From: Acinetobacter pittii
Lineage (GTDB): Bacteria; Pseudomonadota; Gammaproteobacteria; Pseudomonadales; Moraxellaceae
NCBI RefSeq assembly: GCF_034064985.1
Contig: NZ_CP139249.1
Location: forward strand, 806,001 to 870,000
Direction of reading: 5' to 3'
Length of the DNA stretch: 64,000 nucleotides
Within the stretch, counting starts at the first letter, position 1. Each line of letters opens with the position of its first letter. The translations under genes were made by a program, and so were the position numbers. The notes below the pieces were generated by a model, which had not been told where the DNA came from, did no database searches, and was given only the letters and a program-made list of their open reading frames with translations. This document shows positions 25,361 through 33,112 of this stretch, piece by piece.

Positions 25361-27016
25361 GTGACAGCATTTTTAAACTTCCAAAGACAACTGAACCTTT
25401 GGTTAGAACATATCGCTCCACATGCTTCCGCTTTTCAGGATGAAACAATTTTATTTATATCTTATGGGCCTAAAGACCAAAGATGTAACGTATGGCATAG
25501 TGAAAAAACAAGCTTTTCACAAGCAAAAATACAATTATTAGCTTTCATTAATGACCAGTTTGCACAGGAAATACTTACTGATTATATAAAAATTGATATT
25601 GCATATAATTTAACGAAGCAAGCTTGGCAAGTAATAGAGCAGCGGGTCCATCAGCAATTTCACAATAACCACTACCGTAAAGGTATTGGGTTTGATGAAC
25701 ACTGTTCAGTGGCTTTTCTTGAGCAAGAGATTTATGGAAAAGCAATCATTCGAGGTTTGAGCTATGACAAACCCAATTTTTTTGATGAAACAAATCTGAA
25801 TTATGCAATTAAGCAAAAATATAACGCGACTAAACCACAGATTAAACTACAAGAGCTACAAGACATTTGGACTTTTGATACCTACGCAGCATTTTATGAA
25901 AATGGGCAATTCATTAATTTAGCGAGCGGTTATGATGCGAATGGTATTAGGGCGATTTCGAGCAATAAGAAACAGCATTTTCAGTCGTTAATTGAAAAAA
26001 ATTCGGCATTTTTGCATGATCAGATTCAAGAAAATGGCAAATTTATCTATGGCTATTTTTCTGCCTATGATCGAGATATTCGTAACTACAATACGGTACG
26101 CCACTGTACTTCGGTATATGCGTTGCTGGAAACATTTGAATTGCAGAGCAAACCAGAATATTGGCCCAAGATACATGCTGCTATCCAATATGCACTGACC
26201 AACTTTTATAAAGAAAAAGACTCTGAAACCAGCTTTATGATTGATGGTAAAGAAGGGGAATTTGAAATTAAATTAGGTGCCAATGCGGCTGCTATTTTAA
26301 TGTTAACTAAATATCAAGAAATTACCCAAAAAAATGATTATCAAAAATATGCAGAAAAACTAGCAAATGGTATTTTAAAATTAGTCGATTCAAATGGCTC
26401 AACAACTCATGTATTAAATTATCCAGATTATGATTTAAAAGAAAAATTCAGAATTATTTATTATGATGGTGAAGCTGCTTTAGGTTTATTAAGGTTATAT
26501 CAAATTAACCAAGATACTAGTTTATTAGAAACTATTAAATTAATGTTTGAATATTTTATTAAAAATAGATATGAAAAATATCATGACCATTGGTTAAGTT
26601 ATTGTACTAATGAACTCACTAAAATATGCCCTGAAGATAAATATTTTATTTTTGGTTTAAATAATTATTTAAAACATTTTATTTTTATTAGAAATCGAAA
26701 AACGACCTACGCAACTTTATTAGAAATGTTAATGGCTGCTTATAAAATGGTGAACCGCTTAAAAGAGCAGGGCCGAACGGTACTTTTTGAGCAGGCGTAT
26801 ATGCCTGAGCTTCAAAAGCTAATTGAGTTTAGAGCTGATTTTCAAACGACAGGATTTTTTTATCCGGAAATGGCGATGTATATGGCTCGGCCAGATAAAA
26901 TTTTACATGCGTTTTATATTCGTCATGATCGTTTTCGAGTACGGATTGATGACCAAGAACACAACTTATCGGGTTACATCGCTTACGTTAAAGATTACAA
27001 AGGTGATGAGCCATGA
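25361..27016 (+). CDS. Uncharacterised protein, probable alpha/alpha-toroid (six-hairpin) fold, partner of CapA-like protein
   Basis: I do not recognise a named family for this 551-residue soluble protein; no signal peptide or membrane segment is visible. Residues 1-140 form a separate N-terminal region. From about 150 onwards there are helix-hairpin motifs resembling six-hairpin glycosidase or epimerase-like barrels: YNTVRHCTSVYALLETF (about 242), LGANAAAILMLTKYQ (about 304), YYDGEAALGLLRLYQ (about 365), YEKYHDHWLSYC (about 405). The start is GTG 25361, with TAGGGA about 10 bases upstream. It overlaps the next gene by four bases (ATGA), which implies translational coupling. It may act on a polymer made or modified together with the CapA-like protein; this is inference from fold pattern and pairing only. 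Confidence 0.75.
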   Translation: MTAFLNFQRQLNLWLEHIAPHASAFQDETILFISYGPKDQRCNVWHSEKTSFSQAKIQLLAFINDQFAQEILTDYIKIDIAYNLTKQAWQVIEQRVHQQFHNNHYRKGIGFDEHCSVAFLEQEIYGKAIIRGLSYDKPNFFDETNLNYAIKQKYNATKPQIKLQELQDIWTFDTYAAFYENGQFINLASGYDANGIRAISSNKKQHFQSLIEKNSAFLHDQIQENGKFIYGYFSAYDRDIRNYNTVRHCTSVYALLETFELQSKPEYWPKIHAAIQYALTNFYKEKDSETSFMIDGKEGEFEIKLGANAAAILMLTKYQEITQKNDYQKYAEKLANGILKLVDSNGSTTHVLNYPDYDLKEKFRIIYYDGEAALGLLRLYQINQDTSLLETIKLMFEYFIKNRYEKYHDHWLSYCTNELTKICPEDKYFIFGLNNYLKHFIFIRNRKTTYATLLEMLMAAYKMVNRLKEQGRTVLFEQAYMPELQKLIEFRADFQTTGFFYPEMAMYMARPDKILHAFYIRHDRFRVRIDDQEHNLSGYIAYVKDYKGDEP

Positions 27017-28743
27017 AGTATCAACCTGTTGAAATCAAATTATTAGCTCATATCGATACTACAAATTTTGATGAAGCTATATGGCAATTCGAATTTGATG
27101 ATGATATTTCAACAATACTGCTAATCGACTACGCATTAGAACAATTTCAGCAAAAAAAAGTACAAGCTCAAGATGTCTATGTTGTGCCACAAAATATGAG
27201 TAAGCAAATTGGACAGCAAAATCTAGGTTTAAAAACATCTGAAAGTTATACATTTACCGAGTTATTGCAGTTCTTAATTTTTACTCAAGCAGCAGATGTA
27301 AAAGATACTTTAAGTAAGATGCTCTGCGGTACAAATGAGCAAGCTTATTTAATTTTGTCAAAAAGAGCTGCTACCTATAATTTAAATTTGAAAAAAGAAA
27401 GTACACAAAACCAGTTAAAACATTTGTTTTTATTGCTTAGAAAAATTTTTAGTTACCCAATTGAAATAAAAAAACTTTTTTTTATTAAAGAGCTTATTTT
27501 TAAAGGAAAATCCTATCTTCCTCAGACCTTATTAATGGCACAGAACGTAGTAGAGGTCTTATATCTTACAAACTCATTTAGAAAAATTTATCTCACTTTC
27601 TTTGAAGAAAACCAAACTATAGGTATCTTTTTATTCTTAGATGATATTCATCGTGCTGAGCACCTGGTTCCTTACTATCATTGGTTCCAAGCACAGAATG
27701 TAAAACCTAAAGTTTGCTCAACTCCAAGTGGCATTATTAACATTTTAGGGGATACCTACTTTGGGGAAGTCTACACTGGAAAGCGTAAGGCGAGAGGACA
27801 AACGGATGCTCTGCAGCAATATGGATATGATTATTCATTCGATAAAATAAAAGCTTTTTTAGGTGAACATGACTTAAGTATTGCTAACTTTGAAGCGGTA
27901 TTTTCTTTAGAAAACCAATCTCCTTTAGGTCATAAAAAGACTTTTATTCTTAAAGCTGATGCTGAACCAACATTAGCAGCATTCAAAAATATTCACCTTA
28001 ATCATGTGGTGTTGGCAAACAACCATCTAAAAGACTATGGGGATCGTGGGCTGACCTATACATTACAACAGTTGGATCAGGCTAACATTTCTTATATTGG
28101 TGCTGGTGTAAACCAAAAAGATGCTCATAGCTACTTTGAAATCACTTTTAATAACAAGCATTACGCTATTTTTAACGGCTATTGGCACAGAGACACGGCC
28201 TATTTAGATTATGATTTTTATGCTTTAGGTCATAAAAATGGAGTGGCGTGTTTAAATGGTGTTTTGCTTGAACAAATAGGTCGCTATAGGCTGACTCATC
28301 CTGAACATAAAATTATTGTTATTTGCCATTGGGGTGTCGATTTTAAACCCATTACAAAAGTGCAGAATAAGCTTGCTACGATTCTAACCCAAGCGGGTGC
28401 AGATCTTATCGTTGGTCATGGGGCTCATACTATTCAGCCTGTCCAGATCATTAACCAAAAGCCAGTCGTATTTGGTATTGGCAATGCTGTGTTTAATAGC
28501 AATGGCGAATATGAAAAACATAATGCTTTACCTTATGGTTGTATAGCACGGCTAGATTTGTCAAAAGATTTACTTCGCCTTTATCCAATTTACACCAATA
28601 ATTTGAAAACATTCTGGCAGCCGTATCCAGTCAATGCTGAAGATTTCTTAAAGGCGAGTACCTACATGACATCTTTACTAACCCCTGAAAATTACATCGC
28701 TACCCAAGATAATTTAGGGGCATATATTGAAATTAAATTTTAG
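27013..28743 (+). CDS. CapA-family (PGA_cap) metallophosphatase-like protein with carboxypeptidase-like N-terminal half
   Basis: In this 576-residue protein, residues about 240-495 form the CapA/PgsA domain (PF09587). Visible motifs are NILGDTYFGE (metal-binding GD, about 244), SIANFEAVF, VLANNHLKDYGD (about 335), VICHWGVDF (about 439) and VGHGAHTIQPVQ (about 468), with GIGNAVFNS after it. Residues about 30-125 look like the helical region of a serine D-Ala-D-Ala carboxypeptidase (S11), with STILLIDYALEQF where SxxK-MTAYVALE would be and FTELLQFLIFTQAAD where LLxxLLIxSGND would be. The catalytic Lys and SxN are missing, so that part would be inactive. CapA proteins act in poly-gamma-glutamate or related polymers, but no CapB/CapC ligase genes are near. 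Its last stop codon overlaps the convergent lipoprotein gene. Confidence 0.8.
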   Translation: MKYQPVEIKLLAHIDTTNFDEAIWQFEFDDDISTILLIDYALEQFQQKKVQAQDVYVVPQNMSKQIGQQNLGLKTSESYTFTELLQFLIFTQAADVKDTLSKMLCGTNEQAYLILSKRAATYNLNLKKESTQNQLKHLFLLLRKIFSYPIEIKKLFFIKELIFKGKSYLPQTLLMAQNVVEVLYLTNSFRKIYLTFFEENQTIGIFLFLDDIHRAEHLVPYYHWFQAQNVKPKVCSTPSGIINILGDTYFGEVYTGKRKARGQTDALQQYGYDYSFDKIKAFLGEHDLSIANFEAVFSLENQSPLGHKKTFILKADAEPTLAAFKNIHLNHVVLANNHLKDYGDRGLTYTLQQLDQANISYIGAGVNQKDAHSYFEITFNNKHYAIFNGYWHRDTAYLDYDFYALGHKNGVACLNGVLLEQIGRYRLTHPEHKIIVICHWGVDFKPITKVQNKLATILTQAGADLIVGHGAHTIQPVQIINQKPVVFGIGNAVFNSNGEYEKHNALPYGCIARLDLSKDLLRLYPIYTNNLKTFWQPYPVNAEDFLKASTYMTSLLTPENYIATQDNLGAYIEIKF

Positions 28744-29456
28744 GGATATTGTTTGTATGTCGATAAAATAGTTTGAAGTTGTACTGGCGTAAAGCCCAAA
28801 TTTCTTAAGCCACCACTACCTAATTTACATTCGGCGCTTGCCATGATGTTGGTTGGAGTACGCTTTGTAGCTTTTGGTGCACAAACATGTTTTAGTCCAA
28901 ACACATGTCCCATTTCATGCACGCTACCAGCCTGAATATTATAATTGAGGCGGTTCCAGTCTAATAAAATAAAGGGTTTACCATTATTACGAAAAGCTCT
29001 ACTTGTTACATCTTCAAATTTCCATTTCGTTGAGTAGGCATCATAAATAAAAACAATCACTTCTTTACTTGCAGTTCGTTTCGGAAAACACGTATTTACA
29101 CTGGCAGGAATGGTTTCAATCGTAATTGGGTAGGGCTGATTAATCTGTTGTTTTAAATCACAATGTAATTTTGAAAACTCTTCATAAGGAATATAACGAT
29201 GTAACTTAAATTTAAAAATTTTATTATTTTTATCATCTACATAGTATTTATTTAATATTTTAATTTCTTTACGCATCTGTTGATAATTATCAAACTTTGT
29301 AGCTTCTGGAGAGTTGGTGGTAAATACAAAAGTAACCGGAATAATAGGGCGACCATCTGTAGAGACTTTAGATGTTTCTCCTAAAGGAAGAGGAGGGCGT
29401 GTAGTACAAGAAACGCATAGTAAAGTGCCAGTAATCACCAGTAATGTTTTTTTCAT
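28740..29456 (-). CDS. Metzincin-like zinc metallopeptidase lipoprotein
   Basis: The start is placed at ATG 29456 (238 aa), where GAGGG lies 8 bases upstream and the protein begins with a lipoprotein signal MKKTLLVITGTLLCVSC. A longer in-frame start at 29489 would bury that signal. The motif HEMGHVFGLKH (about residues 177-187) is the full metzincin zinc site HExxHxxGxxH, and a Met (NIMAS) downstream may be the Met-turn. Several Cys residues suggest disulphides. It is expected to be an outer- or inner-membrane-anchored periplasmic or surface protease; the substrate is unknown. It converges with the CapA-like gene with a 4-base overlap, so the two are not co-transcribed. Confidence 0.82.
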   Translation of the reverse strand: MKKTLLVITGTLLCVSCTTRPPLPLGETSKVSTDGRPIIPVTFVFTTNSPEATKFDNYQQMRKEIKILNKYYVDDKNNKIFKFKLHRYIPYEEFSKLHCDLKQQINQPYPITIETIPASVNTCFPKRTASKEVIVFIYDAYSTKWKFEDVTSRAFRNNGKPFILLDWNRLNYNIQAGSVHEMGHVFGLKHVCAPKATKRTPTNIMASAECKLGSGGLRNLGFTPVQLQTILSTYKQYP

Positions 29457-29522
29457 GCAGATTTCCCTCAAGCCCACCTTGGATTGCATTTAGTTTTGTT
29501 CAAAATTTTTTATATGATATGA

Positions 29523-29867
29523 ATGATGTCAATTTTTATGGAGTCCATTTTGACAACTCAGTATGAACTACATCGGCAAATTTTAGAAGTCATTGCTTTG
29601 ATTCCTTATGGAAAAGTTGCAACGTATGGACAAGTGGCTCGTATGGCAGGATTACCAAAACATGCAAGATTAGTCGGCTATGTCTTGAAACATCTTGATG
29701 CTGATCATCAAGTTCCTTGGTATCGTGTAATTAATTCTCAAGGTAAAATTAGCCTAAGTAAGTTTAATGAAAAGGGTGAAAATATTCAGCAATTAAAGTT
29801 GGAAGCTGAAGGCGTCTATTTGTTAAATGGTAAAGTTAACTTAAAACATTTTGCTTGGCAGCCTTAA
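29523..29867 (+). CDS. atl: Alkyltransferase-like protein (MGMT family without active-site Cys)
   Basis: This 114-residue protein has the C-terminal, DNA-binding half of O6-alkylguanine-DNA alkyltransferases. The helix-turn-helix region IPYGKVATYGQVARMAG and the Arg-finger region HARLVGYVL are present. The acceptor motif PCHR is replaced by PWYR, so it cannot accept alkyl groups. Family knowledge: such ATL proteins bind O6-alkylguanine, flip it out, and hand the lesion to nucleotide excision repair. The start could be ATG 29523, 29526 or 29538; none has a strong ribosome binding site. Confidence 0.88.
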   Translation: MMSIFMESILTTQYELHRQILEVIALIPYGKVATYGQVARMAGLPKHARLVGYVLKHLDADHQVPWYRVINSQGKISLSKFNEKGENIQQLKLEAEGVYLLNGKVNLKHFAWQP

Positions 29868-29892
29868 AGTTCAGATTAGGGCGTAATTACAT

Positions 29893-30058
29893 ATGAAAAA
29901 GAAGAATAAACGGTTTAGTAGAGCAATATTATTTTTAAGTTTGATGGCACAGATGAGTTATGCTGAAAAAAGGAAGCTTTAACTCAACCTTTTAAGAAAT
30001 AAAAGCCTATCTTGCTCAATTTAGCCAGACAGGCAATCTTGCATTAGCGCACAATTAA
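29893..30058 (+). pseudogene. Remnant of a small secreted protein, frameshifted
   Basis: ATG 29893 opens a 29-codon frame with a convincing signal peptide (MKKKNKRFSRAILFLSLMAQMSYA) that stops at 29980. If one base is added in the A6 run at 29966-29971, the frame continues as EKKEALTQPF. A second shift near 29995 gives IKAYLAQFSQTGNLALAHN, ending at a TAA near 30055. This looks like a decayed gene with two indels rather than a real 29-residue product. No homologue is recognised. Confidence 0.4.
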
Positions 30059-30481
30059 AACAGGAATATGGCTTTCACCTAAGACTTTTTGTGCCACGCT
30101 TCCTAACACAAGTTTTCGGACCCCAGTACGACCATGAGAGCCCATAACAATTAGATCTGCATTTAAGTCTTGAGCAGCCTGAATGATTTCCTCATGTACA
30201 ACAAAACCTTCTAGCAGTTTTGTTTCAACGGTAACGCCTTCATTGGCAAATTCTTGTTTTGCTTTTTCTAAAATGTCGAGCAAATAAGTTCTTGTACGTT
30301 CAATCAACTCATTAGTTTGACCAGTTTTTACGTAGACATCAGCAATAAATGGGTCAAGTGCCATCACCTGTACAACTGTAATTTTGCTATTTAGCGCTTT
30401 TCCCAGTTTGATCGCCTCTTTCATGGCAACCATAGACGTTTCAGAACCATCAATTGGTACAAGAATATGTTGATATAACAT
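30044..30481 (-). CDS. uspA: Universal stress protein, UspA family
   Basis: This single-domain Usp protein of 145 residues starts with YQHILVPIDGSETS, the family's first strand and Asp. The nucleotide-binding motif GSHGRTGVRKLVLGSVAQKVL (residues about 118-138) fits G-2X-G-9X-G-S, so it is of the ATP-binding type. It is cytoplasmic and likely induced by stress or starvation. It stands alone, convergent with the pseudogene remnant. In A. baumannii a UspA of this kind has been linked to oxidative and acid stress survival; assignment to that gene is from memory. Confidence 0.9.
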   Translation of the reverse strand: MLYQHILVPIDGSETSMVAMKEAIKLGKALNSKITVVQVMALDPFIADVYVKTGQTNELIERTRTYLLDILEKAKQEFANEGVTVETKLLEGFVVHEEIIQAAQDLNADLIVMGSHGRTGVRKLVLGSVAQKVLGESHIPVLIVR

Positions 30482-30603
30482 GAATATTTTCCTTATTGTA
30501 ATGATGCTTATTTATTAATACTTTAAACTTATTTTTTGACGATTTAAATTCAAGTGCGTAATCATTTGTGGCTTTATAACAACAAATTTTTGTAGATAAA
30601 TTT

Positions 30604-31236
30604 TTATAAATTGCGCAAATTTTCTATATGTGTAGATAAAGCATCTATATCATCAGTTTGAAGATATTCACGTATTTTCAAAATTTGCTTCTCATCTAAA
30701 TCATAAAGTTTTAAAGCAAGTAGTTTGTCGATTTGTTCTTGAGGAAAGCGATATTTAATAATTTTCGCGGGCACCCCACCGACAATTGCATAGGGAGGAA
30801 CATCTTTAGTTACCACAGCTCCTGTTGCGATCACCGCACCTTCACCCAGTTTGACACCTTGCATGATCATCGCACGGCTACCAATCCAGCATCCGTCAGC
30901 AATAATAGTATCACCAGCCACCAAAAAACTTCGAGTATCAAAAGGAAAAGTTGAAATCCAGTCTGGTCTGTGAAGTTGGTTACCACCCATCATGATCACA
31001 CACTCAGCGCCAAAACAAACAAAATTACCAATATAAAGCTGGTCAATTGGCTTGTCTGGAGTAGAGGGCTTGTCATGTAAATAGCGTACGACACAACGTT
31101 CAAAACCCTGATCCCAATAGGCCGAATAGTAAGAATAATTTCCTTTAATATGGATATTTGGATTTCTCACAGTTTTGGAAATAAACTCAAATTCGCACCA
31201 ATGACGAACAGGGGAGCCAATTAACTTTTCAGCCAT
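30604..31236 (-). CDS. CatB/Vat-like hexapeptide-repeat O-acetyltransferase
   Basis: This is a left-handed beta-helix acetyltransferase of the xenobiotic/streptogramin acetyltransferase type. Visible features are YIGNFVCFGAECVIMMGGNQLHRPDW (catalytic His in the NQLHR segment), ISTFPF and hexapeptide rungs GDTIIADGCWIGSRAMIMQGVKLGEGAVIATGAVVTKDV, then PPYAIVGGVPAKII. The start at ATG 31236 (MAEKLIGSPV, 210 aa) is chosen by family length. The frame is open to a TTG at 31314, and an ATG at 31266 is a second option; none has a good ribosome binding site. The acceptor substrate cannot be read from sequence; drug acetylation is only one possibility. Confidence 0.8.
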   Translation of the reverse strand: MAEKLIGSPVRHWCEFEFISKTVRNPNIHIKGNYSYYSAYWDQGFERCVVRYLHDKPSTPDKPIDQLYIGNFVCFGAECVIMMGGNQLHRPDWISTFPFDTRSFLVAGDTIIADGCWIGSRAMIMQGVKLGEGAVIATGAVVTKDVPPYAIVGGVPAKIIKYRFPQEQIDKLLALKLYDLDEKQILKIREYLQTDDIDALSTHIENLRNL

Positions 31237-31347
31237 AAGGGAAATATAAAAAAGAGAATACACCATTATACCGAATTGCGATTCAAGCTGAACCAATAAT
31301 CTTAGCTCAGCCAATGAATCGAATATTAAAGTACATGCTAATTTGAA

Positions 31348-31740
31348 CTAATTATTATGAGGAATACGTGCAATGACTTTAATCTCAAAATCAAAACCCG
31401 CTAGCCAAGTTACGCCAACAGCGGTCCAGTTTGGATAAGGCTTTTGTGTAAAGATTTGATTTTTAACTTTCATAATACTTTCAAACTGCCGTTCAGGATC
31501 AGTATGAAAGGTGGTGACATCAATAATATCATCGAAAGTACAACCAGCTGCTTTCAGTGTCTCTGCTAAGTTCTTAAAAGCTTGGATTACCTGTTTTTCA
31601 AAATCAGGTACAGGCGAGCCATCTTCAAGGCTACCAACCTGCCCTGAAACAAATAGTAAATCTTTCGATTGAATTGCGGCTGAATAACCATGCTGTTCAT
31701 ATAATGCATGACGGTCCTGAGGAAATATTGCTGTTCTCAT
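31348..31740 (-). CDS. RidA/YjgF-family protein lacking the deaminase arginine
   Basis: This 130-residue protein has the RidA fold pattern: KDLLFVSGQVG, then AFKNLAETLKAAGCTFDDIIDVTTFHTD. In canonical RidA the catalytic Arg lies in the segment after P.R..V; here the aligned segment reads NWTAVGVTWLAG, with Trp in its place, and the later Glu is Lys. It is therefore probably not a 2-iminobutanoate deaminase. GGAG lies 9 bases upstream of ATG 31740. It is divergent from the tetR gene and shares its operator region, so it is probably the TetR target. Confidence 0.85.
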   Translation of the reverse strand: MRTAIFPQDRHALYEQHGYSAAIQSKDLLFVSGQVGSLEDGSPVPDFEKQVIQAFKNLAETLKAAGCTFDDIIDVTTFHTDPERQFESIMKVKNQIFTQKPYPNWTAVGVTWLAGFDFEIKVIARIPHNN

Positions 31741-31797
31741 CAGATTTGTTCTCCTTCACTATTTAAACATCAAATCAATAAATGTCGCTTAGATTTC

Positions 31798-31847
31798 ACA
31801 TACGCCTCGTATGTAAACATAATTGACATACGAGGCGTATGTCAATT
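31798..31847. promoter_or_regulatory. Double palindromic TetR operator between ridA-like gene and tetR
   Basis: Two palindromes share the same core in opposite orientation: ACATACG-CCT-CGTATGT at 31798-31814, and a 27-base perfect palindrome at 31821-31847 with 12-base arms (AATTGACATACG) around AGG. The centres are 28 bases apart. TTGACA inside the left arm of the second site (31823-31828), with TAAAAT 18 bases on (31847-31852), would be the tetR promoter. By symmetry a TTGACA on the minus strand (31845-31840) could drive the RidA-like gene. Repressor binding would block both. Confidence 0.75.
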
Positions 31848-31880
31848 AAAATTTTTTGTAATGATTAGCTGGTGAAATAC

Positions 31881-32468
31881 ATGTCTGTTCGTGAACAAAA
31901 GATGGCGGAAACCCGCAAGAAACTGATTGAAGTAGCACGTCGTACATTTGCTGAATATGGCTATGCAGACACTTCAATGGATAAGCTCACGGCAGAAGCA
32001 GGGTTGACCCGTGGGGCGCTGTACCATCATTTTGGCGATAAGCGTGGTTTATTTGCTGCAGTGGTCGATCAAATTGATTCACAAATGGCAGAATATGCTC
32101 AACAGCATCGAGAGCAGCCTGATGATCTTTGGGAAGGGTTACTACTTGAAGGGCAGACCTATATACAAAATGCTTTGAATCCTGAGTTTCAGCGTATTGT
32201 GTTACGTGATGGACCTGCAGTGCTGGGCGATCCAGCGCATTGGCCAAGTCAAAATAGATGTCTGCAGTCTACCCGTGAGTGTGTTAAACAGCTATTGGCA
32301 GCAGAACGAATTAAAATTGTAGATCCTGAAGCGGCAGCAGTGCTTTTAAATGGCGCTGCCATGAACGCTGCATTATGGGTGGCCTCTAGTGAATATCCTG
32401 AACAAGTACTTCCTGAAGCATTAAATGCTTTTCAAATCTTTGCATCAGGTTTTTTAAAAGATGCATAG
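31881..32468 (+). CDS. TetR/AcrR-family transcriptional regulator
   Basis: The product has 195 residues from ATG 31881; a GTG at 31872 is in frame but lies upstream of a GGTGA-like ribosome binding site. The N-terminal helix-turn-helix is typical: KLIEVARRTFAEYGYADTSMDKLTAEAGLTRGALYHHFGDKRGLF. The C-terminal half is the ligand and dimer domain, resembling the TetR_C_33 type. It very likely binds the double palindrome just upstream, repressing itself and the divergent RidA-like gene. The ligand is unknown. Confidence 0.9.
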   Translation: MSVREQKMAETRKKLIEVARRTFAEYGYADTSMDKLTAEAGLTRGALYHHFGDKRGLFAAVVDQIDSQMAEYAQQHREQPDDLWEGLLLEGQTYIQNALNPEFQRIVLRDGPAVLGDPAHWPSQNRCLQSTRECVKQLLAAERIKIVDPEAAAVLLNGAAMNAALWVASSEYPEQVLPEALNAFQIFASGFLKDA

Positions 32469-32496
32469 TGAAATTTTTAATATTAGTCTGAAATAT

Positions 32497-32526
32497 AAAA
32501 ACCCCTCAATTGAGGGGTCTTATAAC
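32497..32526 (-). terminator. Terminator of greA, possibly shared with tetR
   Basis: The palindrome ACCCCTCAATTGAGGGGT spans 32501-32518. Read on the minus strand it is followed by a T-run (the A5 at 32496-32500), giving a good greA terminator. On the plus strand the tail TCTTATAA is weaker. Confidence 0.8.
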
Positions 32527-32547
32527 TTAAATATATCTATTTAAAAA

Positions 32548-33024
32548 TTAAATATATTCTACACTTACGATTTCATATTCCACTTCGCCTTGGGGAGTAA
32601 CGATTTTTACTTCATCGCCTTCACTCTTGCTCAAAAGGCCACGTGCGATTGGTGAGTTCACTGAGATTTTATTGATTTTAAAATCTGCTTCATCATCACC
32701 AACAATTTTATAAGTCTTGCGTTCTTCAGTATCAAGGTTTTCAATCGTTACCGTAACACCGAATACAACACGACCGTTTTGTTCTAAGTCTTTAACATCG
32801 ATGACTTGTGAAGCACCCAATTTACCTTCGATATCTTGAATGCGTCCTTCACAGAAACCTTGCTGTTCACGAGCAGCATGGTATTCTGCATTTTCTTTTA
32901 AGTCCCCATGTTCACGTGCCTCGGCAATCGCTTGAGTAATACGTGGACGTTCAACAGATTTCAGATGTTGTAATTCTTTCTCTAAGGCGATTTTACCTTC
33001 AGGGGTCATTGGATAACGTTGCAT
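32548..33024 (-). CDS. greA: Transcription elongation factor GreA
   Basis: At 158 residues this is full family length. The N-terminal coiled coil holds the conserved tip [25 protein letters not shown], whose acidic residues reach into the RNA polymerase secondary channel and stimulate cleavage of backtracked transcripts. The C-terminal globular domain contains [17 protein letters not shown]. It lies 89 bases downstream of carB on the same strand, but a terminator separates them, so it probably also has its own promoter. Confidence 0.97.
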   Translation of the reverse strand: MQRYPMTPEGKIALEKELQHLKSVERPRITQAIAEAREHGDLKENAEYHAAREQQGFCEGRIQDIEGKLGASQVIDVKDLEQNGRVVFGVTVTIENLDTEERKTYKIVGDDEADFKINKISVNSPIARGLLSKSEGDEVKIVTPQGEVEYEIVSVEYI

Positions 33025-33059
33025 TTCGGTCCCTCTTAAGTTGAGAAAACACAGTTAAA

Positions 33060-33097
33060 AAAATGAAAAAATCCCGCCACCGATAAGGTGACGGGAC
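33060..33097 (-). terminator. Rho-independent terminator after carB
   Basis: On the minus strand CCCGTCACC-TTATC-GGTGGCGGG (33095-33073) forms a nine-pair stem with one G-U, followed by ATTTTTTC and more T. It separates carB from greA. Confidence 0.88.
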
Positions 33098-33112
33098 TTA
33101 TCGGTAAAAAAA

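Noticed and set aside
25361..28743. Poly-gamma-glutamate capsule operon (capBCA)
   Set aside because: Only a CapA-like domain is present. No Mur-ligase-like CapB or membrane CapC is encoded nearby.
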